Origin: Bacteroidota bacterium
GTDB taxonomy: Bacteria > Bacteroidota > Bacteroidia > AKYH767-A > 2013-40CM-41-45
NCBI GenBank assembly: GCA_016713765.1
Contig: JADJON010000001.1
Coordinates: forward strand, 186,001-250,000
DNA length: 64,000 nt
Direction of reading: 5' to 3'
The notes beneath the pieces were generated by a model that was not told the DNA's origin, did no database searches, and saw nothing but the letters and a program-made list of their open reading frames with translations. This document shows positions 18,349-27,590 of the stretch, piece by piece. How positions within the stretch are numbered: position 1 is the first letter of the stretch; every line of letters begins with the position of its first letter. The position numbers and the translations under genes are program-made.

Positions 18349-21100
18349 TTACGCCTTTGCACTTTTCTTCTTCTTCGGCTTCTTCTCCTCCCCAAACAAG
18401 CCCGCCGTATACTTCTCATACAACTCAAACAGGAACTCCATCCGCTTGGCTTCCGAGGGGAAAGGCTGCGGACGATACGCCAGGTCTACGGCCTTGTCCA
18501 ACTCCTGATGGGCTTTCAACAAGACCGGCGGCATGGTCAGCGGGTCGTAGAGATCGGCCAGGCTGCTTTCCGGGAACTGCGTTCTTGCATCCAATACAGC
18601 CTGCGCAGCCTGCTCGATCTGTGCTTTCTGCTTTTCAGTTGGGGATTCGGGCCAGGGGAAATTGTTATAGACAATAGTATTTGAATAGCTAATGTCACTC
18701 TTTAGTCTACCACAAGTATTCTTAGTCCAGGTCATATGCATTAAACTAAGCAATACGCCTAGGTTATAAAATGATGCCTTGGGAACCACGAAAGTTTTAT
18801 CAGTAATAATATAGTTTTCATCTAAAAAGGCAATTGGAATATATCGTCGATTTTCGGATGATACTTTAGGTATTAATATAAACTTTCCGACTGGTTGACG
18901 TTCTTCTGCAAAAAGATATGGGTATTCAGCCATTCTTTTCGTGCCCTCTCTAGTGCTTTTCAGTCGAAAGTCTTTGCATTTTTGAAGTCGATCTTTTATT
19001 TCAGGCAACCTACTAATAAAAGAGATATCCATATCTTTTAACCATAAGCACCATCTAATAATATTGTTAATAAAGTCGTCTCCACTAATTAATCTTTTGA
19101 AGTAATGAGCGATGTTTTGGTGTTTTTTACTAAACTCCTGGTACTCCGCATCGGTAAATATCAAAATCCTCCATCCCTTGCCGCACTACCTGACTGCATT
19201 CTTGGCACTAAAACAGATAGGGTTCGAGATTGAATCTAGTATGACGTCCCGAGCTGAAACCAAATAAGGGTTAATATTCTTTACAATTGTCAACTCCGGA
19301 TCTCCAGCTATATGATCATAAAAATATAATCTCTTTTTCGTTTATATCATATTGACCAAAACCTATGATAACTACATGCACTGCCGCTTTGCCTTGGCTT
19401 CATTTGACCATTTAAATGTACGATGAGCAAAGTGTATTTTCATTCCCAGGTTCTTTATCAAGTATCCCCAGAGAATTCCCACCTGTTCTCCTTGAGCAAT
19501 CGAATTTGTGGAAACAAATGCAGCCCTAATTTTTGTTCCATTAATAAGTTCAGCCGCTTTAACATACCAGCCACACACATAATCAAGCATGCCAAACGAT
19601 GATAGTCTTGTGAGTGCATTAATAAGATCATTCTTCTGAGCATCTGTTTGGTATGCCGTTCCAATGAAGGGCGGATTTCCTAATATATAACTGAGACTAT
19701 CTTTGGATACGACTGCTTCTCAATTCATTGCAGTGCATTCCCATGCACAATATTCGCCGCCTTCTGCAGGGGTAGTCGCACGAAGTACTGTCCGAATTCG
19801 TTGCTCACCAGCATGTTCATCTGGTGGTCGATGAGCCACATAGCCACTTCGGCGATGCGGGCCGGGAATTCTTCGATCTCGATGCCGTAGAGCTGGTCCA
19901 CGTTGAGCAGCATCACCTCGCGGATGTCGAGCAGGCCCTGTCCGCCCTTGTACAGCGAGCGCAGCACCTCCAGCTCGAGCAGGCGCAGCTCCCGGTAGGT
20001 GATCACCAGGAAGTTCCCGCAACCGCAGGCCGGGTCGAGGAAACGGAGCGAGGCCAGCTTCTTGTGGAACTCGCCCAGCCGGGCCCGGTTGCCTTTCACG
20101 CTTTCGAACTCTTCCCAGAGCGCGTCGAGGAACAGCGGCCGGATCAGCTTGAGGATGTTCTTTTCACTCGTGTAGTGCGCACCCAGGTTGCGGCGTTCCT
20201 GCGGGTTCATCACACTCGGGAACATCGAACCGAAAATGGCCGGAGAGATCCGCGCCCAGTCGATGGAACAGCAGTCGAGCAGGGCCTTGCGCATCTTCGC
20301 GTCAAAGCTCGCCAGCGGCAGGGCTTCTTCGCACAAGCGGCCGTTCACATAGGGGAATTCCGCCAGTTGTTCGTCGAGGTTCTTCAGGCGCTTTTCGCGG
20401 GGCGTGTTCAGCACCTGGAAGAGCTCGGCCAGCCGTGCCGCCAGGTCGGAGCCGTCGGGTTGTGTGCGTTGCTCGAGGAAATCCGGAACCGCTGTTTGTT
20501 GAAGATCGTCGTGTCGTCGGCAAACAGGCAGAACAGGATGCGGACCAGGTACACCTCCAGCGGATGTCCCGTATAACCGATCTCCTCCAACCGATCGTGG
20601 AGGCGGCCCATCAGCTCCGCCGCTTTGATGTTGGCGGGGTCCTGTTCCTGGAAGACTTTCTTCTGGTAGCCGATGATCGCCCCGAAGAGTTGCACATTAC
20701 CCACCAGCTCGTCGAGCCGGAATTCGGCGATGGTGCCGTCTTCCAGATCGTGCAGTCGAAAGCGTTCGAAGTCGGACACGAGGATGAAGCGGGGCAACTC
20801 CTCTTCTTTCAGTCCGTGCGTGTACTCCCGGGCCTGCTCATAGGCGCGATCAAGGTTCTTCCCCCGGCTTTTCATTTCCACGAGGATCACGCCCTTCCAC
20901 AACAGGTCGATGTAGCCGTCGGCCTCGCCCAGCTTCTTGACCTTGTATTCAAAAGTGGCTACCCGTCGCCGGGTAATTCCAAACACCTCGAAGAAGCCCT
21001 CCAGGAAAGGCTTGGCATCGGCCTCTTCGTTCGTCGCGTCTTTCCATTCCTGCGCGAAGCGTACCGCGCGTTCCTTGATCTCGTTCCAGCTTAGGGGCAT
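18349..21100 (-). CDS. MmeI-like type IIL restriction-modification enzyme (frameshifted)
   Basis: A fused nuclease, methylase and specificity polypeptide of ~915 residues. The N-terminal nuclease domain starts MPLSWNEIKERAVRFAQEW; its PD-(D/E)XK site is in DGYIDLLWKG and ILVEMKSRGK. A helical spacer follows, with HYTSEKNILKLIRPLFL. The SAM motif I is FLDPACGCGNFLV (~19990-20030) and the catalytic motif IV is ILGNPPFIG (~19680), which predicts N6-adenine methylation. Target-recognition region: ~18670-19160 (QNIAHYFKRLISG, KFILIPKVSSENRRY). The tail ends EEKKPKKKKSAKA. Frames must be joined near 20480-20410, 19720, 19440-19380 and 19165. The 18670-19730 part is strikingly AT-rich; both ends are GC-rich. 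It is convergent with the SIR2-like gene. Confidence 0.85.
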
Positions 21101-21271
21101 AGGTTGGTTTAGTTCTTCCGGAAAGGTTTCAATCGGGCGATCATCGGTTTGCTGCGCTACGGATCGCCTGGGGCCGTTAGTCCCGCATTTCCGTGTAATT
21201 CTATGAAAAACCTGAATTTCCGGTACGGCAAGGTACGGACTGCCCCGCCAATCGGAAAACGAGTGTCTGAG

Positions 21272-21324
21272 CGTTCAAATATTGTTTATGTTCATGATTC
21301 GCGAACCTTTACTATATTTGAACG
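21272..21324 (+). promoter_or_regulatory. AbiE promoter with inverted-repeat operator
   Basis: Perfect 11-bp inverted arms, CGTTCAAATAT at 21272-21282 and ATATTTGAACG at 21314-21324, are centred 31 nt apart. The right arm overlaps TATATTTG (21313-21320), an exact -7 box, 16 nt before the proposed antitoxin ATG. AbiEi antitoxins are known to repress their own promoter by binding inverted repeats, so this is a good autoregulation candidate. Confidence 0.65.
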
Positions 21325-21336
21325 TACAATTCGAAA

Positions 21337-22318
21337 ATGGCTGAAAATTCGATTTTTAAAAGCTGCTTTGGGCCAGTTCCGGGAGGCGACCGGGATGTCG
21401 CTTCGCGTGGAGAGGGATGATCCGGAGGGTGTGGTGCTGGAGTTGGGGGGCCTGGAATGGGCCTTTCGAACGCTGGTCCGTAATGAATTGCGGGAACACC
21501 ATCTGGGTGGTTTGCTGGAGGAAATCGGACGGGAGCAGGAGCGCACCCTGCTCATCACGCAATACGTGAGCAAGCCTTTACGTGCGCGTTTGCGGCAGTC
21601 GGGGATCCGTTACCTCGACGCCTCCGGCAATTGTTACATACGCGCGGGGCATTCGGTGCTGTTTGTGGATGAACGCAAGGTGAGTCGGCAGCGGCGTTCC
21701 GGCTTGAGCGGGTTGTGGAAACCGACGGGACTACGCTTCCTCTTCACCGTTCTGGTAAAGCCCGAAGTCCTGCAGGCCGATTACCGTACGATCGCGGTCG
21801 CCTGCCGGTTGTCGCTCGGAACCGTTGCCGGCCTGATGCAGGAATTGGAACGGTCGCCGTACTTCAAGAAGGTCAAAGGTGTCTGGCAGGTGAACGATCG
21901 TGAATCGTTATTGGCTCGATGGCTGGATCATTACCACAGCCATCTGCGGCCACGACTGCGTCAGGCGCGTTATCGTTTTGCGCAAGAGCATTGGCGTAAG
22001 CACTGGGCGCAACTCGACGTGTCCGATGCATATTGGAGCGGTGAGCCGGCAGGGGCCTTGCTCACCAATAACCTGCGGCCGGAACAGTTCAGCCTCTTCA
22101 GCACCTGGAGCGCCGGTGATCTTGCACGAAGACTGCATCTGCTTCCGGATACCAACGGAGAAGTGGAAGTCCTGCAACCCTTCTGGAACACCAATTACCT
22201 ACCTGCCGGTCCGCTGCACACCGCGCCGGTTTTACTCGTCTATGCTGAGCTTATGGGAAGCAGTGACAGTCGGAACCGCTCCATCGCGAAGCAGATTCGG
22301 GAGGAATATCATGTCTGA
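21337..22318 (+). CDS. AbiEi-family antitoxin / winged-helix repressor (one frameshift)
   Basis: Antitoxin of a type IV toxin-antitoxin pair. I place the start at ATG 21337 (MAENSIFK), which follows the promoter by a short leader; one extra A in the run at 21358-21361 puts the rest in another frame, ALGQFREATGMSLRVERDD. An upstream start at 21149 is in frame but would read through the promoter. The family pattern is plain: YLDASGNCYIRAG, then KPTGLRFLFTVLVKPEVL, YRTIAVACRLSLGTVAGLMQ (helix-turn-helix) and SLLARWLDHYHSHLRP. The C-terminal half (SGEPAGALLTNNLRPEQFSL) is the AbiEi C domain. Length ~327. The stop overlaps the toxin start by 8 nt. Confidence 0.85.
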
Positions 22319-23015
22319 CGCGTCGCCTGTCCCACTCGATCAGGCTACGTTGGAGCTACTCGCCGATATGGAGCCGGTGCTTCGGAGGATGGGCGTGCGC
22401 TGGTTCCTGATTGGCGCCATTGCCCGGGACCTGCTGCTGCCGGAAACAGCGACGGGAAATTTTGAACGCGATCGCCTGAATAGCATTCGGCTGCATCATC
22501 GCGGCGGGATGCTGGCCGATCTGATCCCGTTTGGCGACCTGGCAACAGAGCAAGGCGAAGTGCACCTGACACGACCCAGCGTTCTCACGCTGGATATTCC
22601 GGGTTTGCTCGAAGTGGAAGCCCGAATTGTCAGTCACCAGATCGCAGATCGAACCTGCTACACTTGTCCGCCGGAGGGTCTGCTACTCTTGAAACTACTC
22701 AGTAACGATGATCGTCCGGAGCGAACACAGGACCTGACGGATATCCGTTTGCTACTCGAAGCGGTTTTCAATATCGCTGCATACGAAATCGCAACGGAAC
22801 ACTTCGATCTTTTCGATCAATACGAGGGGACAAGCAACCAAAGCTATGGGCAGGAGATCGCGGGGCATTTCCTCGGTCGCAAACTGAAAAGCCTGTTGCA
22901 GTCCAATGACAAACTACGTACGAGAATCCTCACGATTCTACGAAAAAAAGATGATGCAATCTGGTCAGCCATGGCTCGTGGATTGAATGACGCGTTCCGG
23001 TCTCCAGGAATATAG
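22311..23015 (+). CDS. AbiEii-like nucleotidyltransferase toxin with catalytic segment missing
   Basis: ATG at 22311 overlaps the antitoxin stop, the classic toxin position. Residues ~20-40 (RMGVRWFLIGAIARDLLLPE) are the start of the AbiEii nucleotidyltransferase fold. In the family this is followed by a RATxDID(F) segment whose acidic residues bind the metal and nucleotide. Here TATGNFERDRLNSIRLHHRG follows directly, so about 35-40 residues with the DxD motif are absent, in frame. The downstream core is present (GMLADLIPFGDLATEQGEVH, then LLLLKLLSNDDRPERTQDL and DIRLLLEAVFNI). ~234 residues instead of the usual ~260-300. As read, the protein should be inactive as a nucleotidyltransferase. 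Confidence 0.75.
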   Translation: MSDASPVPLDQATLELLADMEPVLRRMGVRWFLIGAIARDLLLPETATGNFERDRLNSIRLHHRGGMLADLIPFGDLATEQGEVHLTRPSVLTLDIPGLLEVEARIVSHQIADRTCYTCPPEGLLLLKLLSNDDRPERTQDLTDIRLLLEAVFNIAAYEIATEHFDLFDQYEGTSNQSYGQEIAGHFLGRKLKSLLQSNDKLRTRILTILRKKDDAIWSAMARGLNDAFRSPGI

Positions 23016-23074
23016 TGTCGGTTTAATTGAAACGATAATTCGTACTTTGACTACACTTTTAAAAGCTCTATATC

Positions 23075-23697
23075 ATGGCCAGTTGCACCCAATGCGGACA
23101 GTTCACCAAGTTCGAAGGCGGACTGTGTTATAGCTGTTATGCTGAAAAGAAAATGGAGAAGAGCCCGAGCCGGAGACGATGGAAATCCGCGCACTCAATT
23201 CCGGTGGTCTGACGGAGAAAGAGCGCGCCTACAGGTACGGCATGATCAAAGGGCGCATTGCCGAGACCCTGGTTCAGGAACTCTTCTTAAGCCTGGGCTA
23301 TAACGTCTTCCGTTACGGCATGGAGAATACCATACCGGGTATCATGGAATTGCTGAAAGGTGTCCGCTCGGAAGTGGCGCAGGAGATTCGTCGGATGCCG
23401 GATTTCGTGATGCAGAATCCGAAAACCAAGGATGTCCATTTTGTCGAAGTGAAGTTCCGGGCCAAAGGAACGTTCACCTTCGAGGATTTACCGAAGAACT
23501 ATCCCTTCGAAAACGCCTTCTTCATCGTGGTTTCCAAGAAACACATCAAGTGCATCAGCTTTCAGGAACTGAAGGAAGGTAAATCGATTTCCCCCGAAAG
23601 CCGGAATTATCTTGGCTCTCGAAAGGAATTCGATCTTGACAAGGATGTGATCATTGAATTCTGTGAGTTTGCTGTCAAGTTCTTTAGTCAGGTCTGA
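23075..23697 (+). CDS. Zinc-ribbon plus PD-(D/E)XK nuclease-like protein (one frameshift)
   Basis: ATG at 23075 begins a small zinc ribbon, MASCTQCGQFTKFEGGLCYS followed by CYAEKK (two CxxC knuckles, the second as CYSC). A one-base shift in the A-rich stretch near 23155 leads to the second part, NSGGLTEKERAYRYGMIKG, GRIAETLVQELFLSLGYNV, then MPDFVMQNPKTKDVHFVEVK. PD followed about 15 residues later by E-V-K is the catalytic signature of PD-(D/E)XK nucleases, and IKGRIAETLVQELF could supply the upstream Glu. ~207 residues joined. I do not recognise a named family. Its place next to AbiE and restriction-modification genes suggests a defence or DNA-processing role. This is inference. Confidence 0.6.
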
Positions 23698-23763
23698 TAC
23701 TCCACTATCTCTTCGCCGAAAGCATATTAAAACTGCCGGATCATTTATTCACCCTTCTACGCC

Positions 23764-24841
23764 ATGAGAAAAGGCTTAGCAAATAACATTAGAAGCGCTG
23801 GATTATGGATTTGGCTGATGCTAGTGCTTGCTCCCTTTACACTTTTCGCCCAACGCGAATACGCCGTCTGCGATTCGACCTTTCATGTGCTGAATGCGGA
23901 TTCGACGCTCATTGCCGGTCGGTATACAATTTACCTGGAGACCGCTGCCGGTACCAGTCCGGTACACGATTTCAGTCTGCCGGACCCGGATCAATACATC
24001 CGCGACTTCGATATCGTAGCGCCGAACCGTTGGTTCACACTCGTCGGCAGCAGATACATCGGCGGTCCGACGACGCTTTGGCGCTCGGATGATCGCGGGA
24101 ATTCCTGGCAGGTGGATTCTTCTTTCTGTGCAGCCGCAAGGAATACAGACCCTTCGCCGAATTATTGGAACTCGGTCAACCAGTTGCAGCATTTCGGTAC
24201 GGATACATTGGCCCTGTTTCTGGGTTATTACCAGTCGGGGAGTGGCTTATTCCATTGATGGAGGTGCCAGTTGGACCAACTGGATGCAAAACCTGATCAC
24301 GCATTACCACGCCATCTTCCAGTGCGACACGACCTACTACCTCTTCGGGCTGGAAGGCGACGCCTTTCGTTCGTGGGCCTTTGCTTTCCCGCGTTATAAA
24401 CTCTTCCGGAACGATTCGCTTGTCAACTTCCAGGTCTTCGGCGGTACGGGCGATCATCCCTTCTGCTCGAATGGCGACAGCAGTTGTTTTTTCGTGCCCG
24501 GCAGTTTGAACCGTTGCGGACAGTATCACTACATGCGCGACTACATCGACAGCCTTTGCCAGCTAACGACCGGAATCGACGCGGTGAATTTCTCCAATGC
24601 TGACGGGCTGTTCGTGTTTCCGAATCCCGGCAACGGCTTATTCGGGATCCGATTTCCCGGCGACTGGGTTGGAGCAGCCAATGTGACCATCAACGATCTT
24701 GCAGGACGAACGGTACGATCCGTTCGTCTTCCGGTTTCGATCAACACCAACCTTGATCTTAGCCACCTTCCAGCCGGAACGTACTTGTTGCACCTGGAGA
24801 ATCATGGACAGCTCAGAATAGGAAGGCTGCTAAAATACTAA
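23764..24841 (+). CDS. Secreted BNR-like repeat protein with T9SS signal (one frameshift)
   Basis: Signal peptide GLWIWLMLVLAPFTLFAQ after a short charged head (ATG 23764). The sequence has BNR/sialidase-type beta-propeller repeats: TTLWRSDDRGNSWQVDSSF, and after a one-base shift near 24240 GVAYSIDGGASWTNWMQN. These repeats are structural; sialidase catalytic residues are not evident. The C-terminus is a T9SS type A domain (FVFPNPGNGLFGIRF, LAGRTVRSVRLP, LSHLPAGTYLLHLENHG). ~358 residues. It follows the defence island and starts the flank of ordinary genes. Confidence 0.75.
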
Positions 24842-24902
24842 CCGGTCGATATTATCACTCCATCAGTTGCCGGAGAAGTAGCAATTGAATAATCTTTCAA
24901 TC

Positions 24903-25456
24903 ATGTCAGTCCGCGTCCTTTGTGCATTCTTCACACTCTTCCTTTTCCACGTATTGACTTGTAGTTCCCAGGCAGATCAGGTTCCTGCTCGTTCCCATAC
25001 CCGCACCTATCACTGCCTCATCCGCGGTGATTCAACCAAGCACTTCACCGTTCGCTACGCGATCATCCAATCGGTCACCGACAGCGGGTTCTACTATTCC
25101 GCGGTCAAACACGGCTCGCGTTCTTTTGAACGGGAAGTCCGGTTCATGCCCGCGCGCTATATCGACGAAATGAAGATCGGCCGAAAAGGCAAAACAGGAA
25201 CCGGCATCCTCGTGGGAGGGTCGTGGGTTTCTTTGTGGGCGGTGTGCTGGGCTTGTCGGGAGTGCCGGATTACGGTATACTCGAGTCAATACCGCCAGAA
25301 GAAAACGCCCTGATCGGCGGAACACTGGCCGCATTTCCGGGATTGATCATTGGTGGAATCGTGGGATCCGCGCGTGAAAAAATCTATCTCGGAAAAGATC
25401 CGGTCACCTATCAACGGAACATACTGCGTTTACGACGCTTTTCGAAAATGCCCTGA
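24903..25456 (+). CDS. Hypothetical exported protein with glycine-rich membrane segment (one frameshift)
   Basis: The start at ATG 24903 (MSVRVLCAFFTLFLFHVLTC) gives a signal or lipoprotein-type peptide; an in-frame ATG at 24885 adds six residues. Then come ARSHTRTYHCLIRGDSTKHF and FEREVRFMPARYIDEMKIGR, a small beta-rich region. After a one-base shift near 25225 there are two glycine-zipper-like hydrophobic segments, GFFVGGVLGLSGV and ALIGGTLAAFPGLIIGGIVG. Such Gly-x3-Gly segments occur in small envelope proteins. Family not recognised. ~184 residues. Confidence 0.6.
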
Positions 25457-25478
25457 ACAGGGCGCGACACCCAAGCAC

Positions 25479-25961
25479 CTATCGCACCGGCACCCAGATC
25501 TCCTCTTCCGAATCCTCTGCTTCTCCCCTATACCGCTCATCCATCCGGGCAAAGTGCGGTCGGTCATCGAGCGAATAGCCGGAGCCGGGGAGCCATTGGG
25601 TAAAGATGTAGCGGTACAGGTCCGCGCCTTTAGAAGCGGGGCCACGATACAAGAAGACCGCATATCGACCGTCTGGCACGCGCAATTCGCTCATCCCATC
25701 GGGGACTGCTTCCTGCTCCTCGACTTCCACCGCGGCCCACTTCGTGAATTCCCTGGCCGGATCAAATACTGCGAAATGATCCAGGCCATCGTAGACCTCC
25801 AGCGAATACAAAACACCATCGCTCACCGACCGAAGCTCGCCCCGGCGGGGCATGAAGCGTTTCCACAATGCGGCCGTAGTGTTTTGGACCAGCGACTGCC
25901 GTTGCGACATGCCGATGAGGCGAAAGGATGGAATGGTACGGATTTCAGGCTGTATGGACAT
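25479..25961 (-). CDS. GyrI-like / effector-binding domain protein
   Basis: 160 residues, cytosolic, intact. The layout fits the stand-alone GyrI-like (AraC effector-binding) fold: IRTIPSFRLIGMSQRQSL, then NTTAALWKRFMPRRGELRS, HFAVFDPAREFTKWAAVEVE, VPDGRYAVFLYRGPASKGAD and FTQWLPGSGYSLDDRPHFAR. This fold binds small hydrophobic ligands, and some members hydrolyse them or act in drug resistance. No DNA-binding domain is attached. Convergent with the preceding gene. Confidence 0.85.
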   Translation of the reverse strand: MSIQPEIRTIPSFRLIGMSQRQSLVQNTTAALWKRFMPRRGELRSVSDGVLYSLEVYDGLDHFAVFDPAREFTKWAAVEVEEQEAVPDGMSELRVPDGRYAVFLYRGPASKGADLYRYIFTQWLPGSGYSLDDRPHFARMDERYRGEAEDSEEEIWVPVR

Positions 25962-26008
25962 GGTGCTGGATGCAAGGTAGTGCTGAACAGCGCGGCGAAC
26001 AAGATGGC

Positions 26009-26043
26009 ATTGGTTATTGGTGATTGGTGATTGGTGATTGGTG
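26009..26043 (+). repeat. Heptanucleotide array, ATTGGTG family
   Basis: Five 7-nt units, four of them exact ATTGGTG, upstream of the SDR gene. A second copy of this family is at 29546-29573. Confidence 0.85.
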
Positions 26044-26097
26044 ATTTGTAATTAGAAACTGGTAATTAGAAATTAAAAACTTGGTAACTGGAAACTC

Positions 26098-26176
26098 GCC
26101 CGCCTGCCGCAGTTTTATCGAAGGCAGGAAACCCGGAACCTGCCCGCCTGCCGCAGCTTTAGCGTAGGCAGGAAAC
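26098..26176. repeat. Paired GC-rich palindromic repeats (CCTGCCGCAG... family)
   Basis: Two ~38-nt copies lie in tandem, each CCCGCCTGCCGCAG followed by TTTTATCGAAGGCAGG or CTTTAGCGTAGGCAGG. Each copy can fold by CCTGCC pairing with GGCAGG. Similar CCTGCC...GGCAGG repeats are scattered through Bacteroidota genomes (from general knowledge). They sit 50-120 nt ahead of the SDR gene. Confidence 0.7.
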
Positions 26177-26223
26177 CCCCTCGCCGTCTTGACCCATTCA
26201 CAAAATCTCCCGTCATTTACGGA

Positions 26224-27012
26224 ATGAATCTCGATCTGCGCGGTAAGAAAGCCCTTGTATGCGGTAGTACGCAGGGTATCGGAAAAGCGGCGGCGCTGGA
26301 ACTTGCGCTGCTCGGCGCCACGGTTACCTTGCTTGCGCGCAACGAATCCGATCTCAAAAAGACCTGCGGCGAGCTGTCATCGGTCTTTCATCAGAAGCAC
26401 GATTATCTGGTCGCCGATTTTCCAAACCCGAAGAACTCCGGGCATCGGTCGAGCGCTACCTGCGCAACGCAGGCACGGTGCACATTCTGATCAACAATAC
26501 CGGTGGACCTCCGGGCGGACCGATCACCGAGGCGAAGACGGAAGAATTCATCCAGGCGTTTTCCAATCACCTGGTGTGCAATCATATCCTGGCCCAGGCC
26601 GTATTGCCCGGCATGAAAGAAGCGGGTTATGGGCGCATCGTCAATGTGATTTCTACCTCGGTCAAGCAACCGCTGAAAGGTCTGGGCGTTTCCAACACCG
26701 TGCGCGCCGCGGTAGCGAATTGGTCAAAAGACATTGGCCGGTGAAGTCGCGAAGTACGGCATCACCGTCAACAACGTCCTGCCCGGCGCCACCAACACCC
26801 AACGCCTGCGCAGTCTGATCGACGCCAAAGCCCAAAAAACCGGACAGCATCCCGACGAAATCAAAGCTGAAATGATCCACGAAGTCCCCATGGCCCGCTT
26901 CGCCGAAGCTTCCGAGATCGCCAACGCCATTGCCTTCCTCGCCAGCCCCGCCGCCGCCTACATCACGGGCATCAACGTGCCGGTGGATGGGGGAAGGACT
27001 TCGTGTTTGTAG
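26224..27012 (+). CDS. Short-chain dehydrogenase/reductase (frameshifted)
   Basis: NAD(P)-dependent oxidoreductase. The cofactor motif is VCGSTQGIGKAAALELALLG (the usual TGxxxGIG with Cys for Thr), then HILINNTGGPPGGPI (NNxGG). After SIVNV-type GRIVNVISTSVKQP comes the catalytic region. The expected Tyr of YxxxK is not plain: GLGVSNTVRAAVANWSKD places Asn where Tyr is usual, as in some divergent SDRs. The end is AAAYITGINVPVDGGRTSCL. Shifts near 26430 and 26735 must be bridged; joined length ~262. SDRs of this type are often found in kynurenine-degradation clusters of Bacteroidota. Substrate unknown; the catalytic site needs care. Confidence 0.8.
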
Positions 27013-27066
27013 TTTACGGTTTCGCGTTTCCAGTTTCAGTTTCCAGTTTCGGGTTTCGGGTTTCGG
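27012..27066 (+). repeat. Heptanucleotide array, GTTTCNN family
   Basis: Eight units begin at the last base of the SDR stop codon, reading GTTTC on the SDR coding strand. One unit is 6 nt. The last three are identical (GTTTCGG). Confidence 0.85.
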
Positions 27067-27089
27067 GTTGTTTTTGTTGAAGAGTTTTC

Positions 27090-27525
27090 TTCTCCTTACT
27101 GTCGCCCTTTGTACTTCGTTCCCTTGATTTGAGATTGAATCAGATAGGACATTAGTGCGCCTGTCTTTTGTGAAAAACTGACGGCTTAGTTGCCGCAGGA
27201 TTTCCATTTCCGAATCGGGAACCCAACCTGATCAGCCGCCACAACCAGTTGGGAATACAATTCACCGTTGGAACCTTTGGCGATGGAAAGAAAATTCGTG
27301 AACTCCCGATTGCCTCCGCGCTCAAATCCCTCTGAAATATTGGAGATCATCGATACGGATGCGCTTCGAATCTGTGATCGAAAGCGAAGATCTTCCTGGA
27401 ATTCGCGCGATCTTGTAATCGTAAAAACAATTTAGTTCACCTGCCGGGCGATCTTCCAAATCTCCAGGTCCTCGAAGGTTTTAATGCTGGCCACGAAGCA
27501 AACATCCAAATCGCTTCGAGGAATT
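27090..27525 (-). pseudogene. Four-helix-bundle protein (S23 rRNA-intervening-type), broken
   Basis: Minus-strand reading gives SIKTFEDLEIWKIARQVN, an in-frame stop, then REFQEDLRFRSQIRSASVSM, ISNISEGFERGGNREFTNFL and SIAKGSNGELYSQLVVAADQ. This is the pattern of the ~120-residue four-helix-bundle family named for 23S rRNA intervening sequences, although most copies lie in chromosomal spacers as here. The stop codon after RQVN and a one-base shift near 27205 disrupt it. The start is unclear. It may be a real remnant or two more consensus errors. It occupies the gap between the SDR and acs. Confidence 0.65.
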
Positions 27526-27562
27526 GCATCCAATAAATGCGGAAACTAATATTAAAAAAACC

Positions 27563-27590
27563 GAAACTCGAAACCGGAAACCCGAAACCT
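27563..27590 (-). repeat. Heptanucleotide array, GTTTCNN family
   Basis: Four units (GTTTC on the minus strand) overlap the proposed acs stop codon at 27589-27591 and run downstream of it. Confidence 0.8.

Noticed and set aside
21149..21336. Upstream start for the AbiEi antitoxin
   Set aside because: It reads through the inverted repeat and -7 box. ATG 21337 with one A-run correction fits the family length and promoter.
26224..27012. Treating the many split ORFs in 5.7-37 kb as true pseudogenes
   Set aside because: Shifts are single-base, often in homopolymers, and affect core genes while both halves stay conserved. They are better explained as consensus error.
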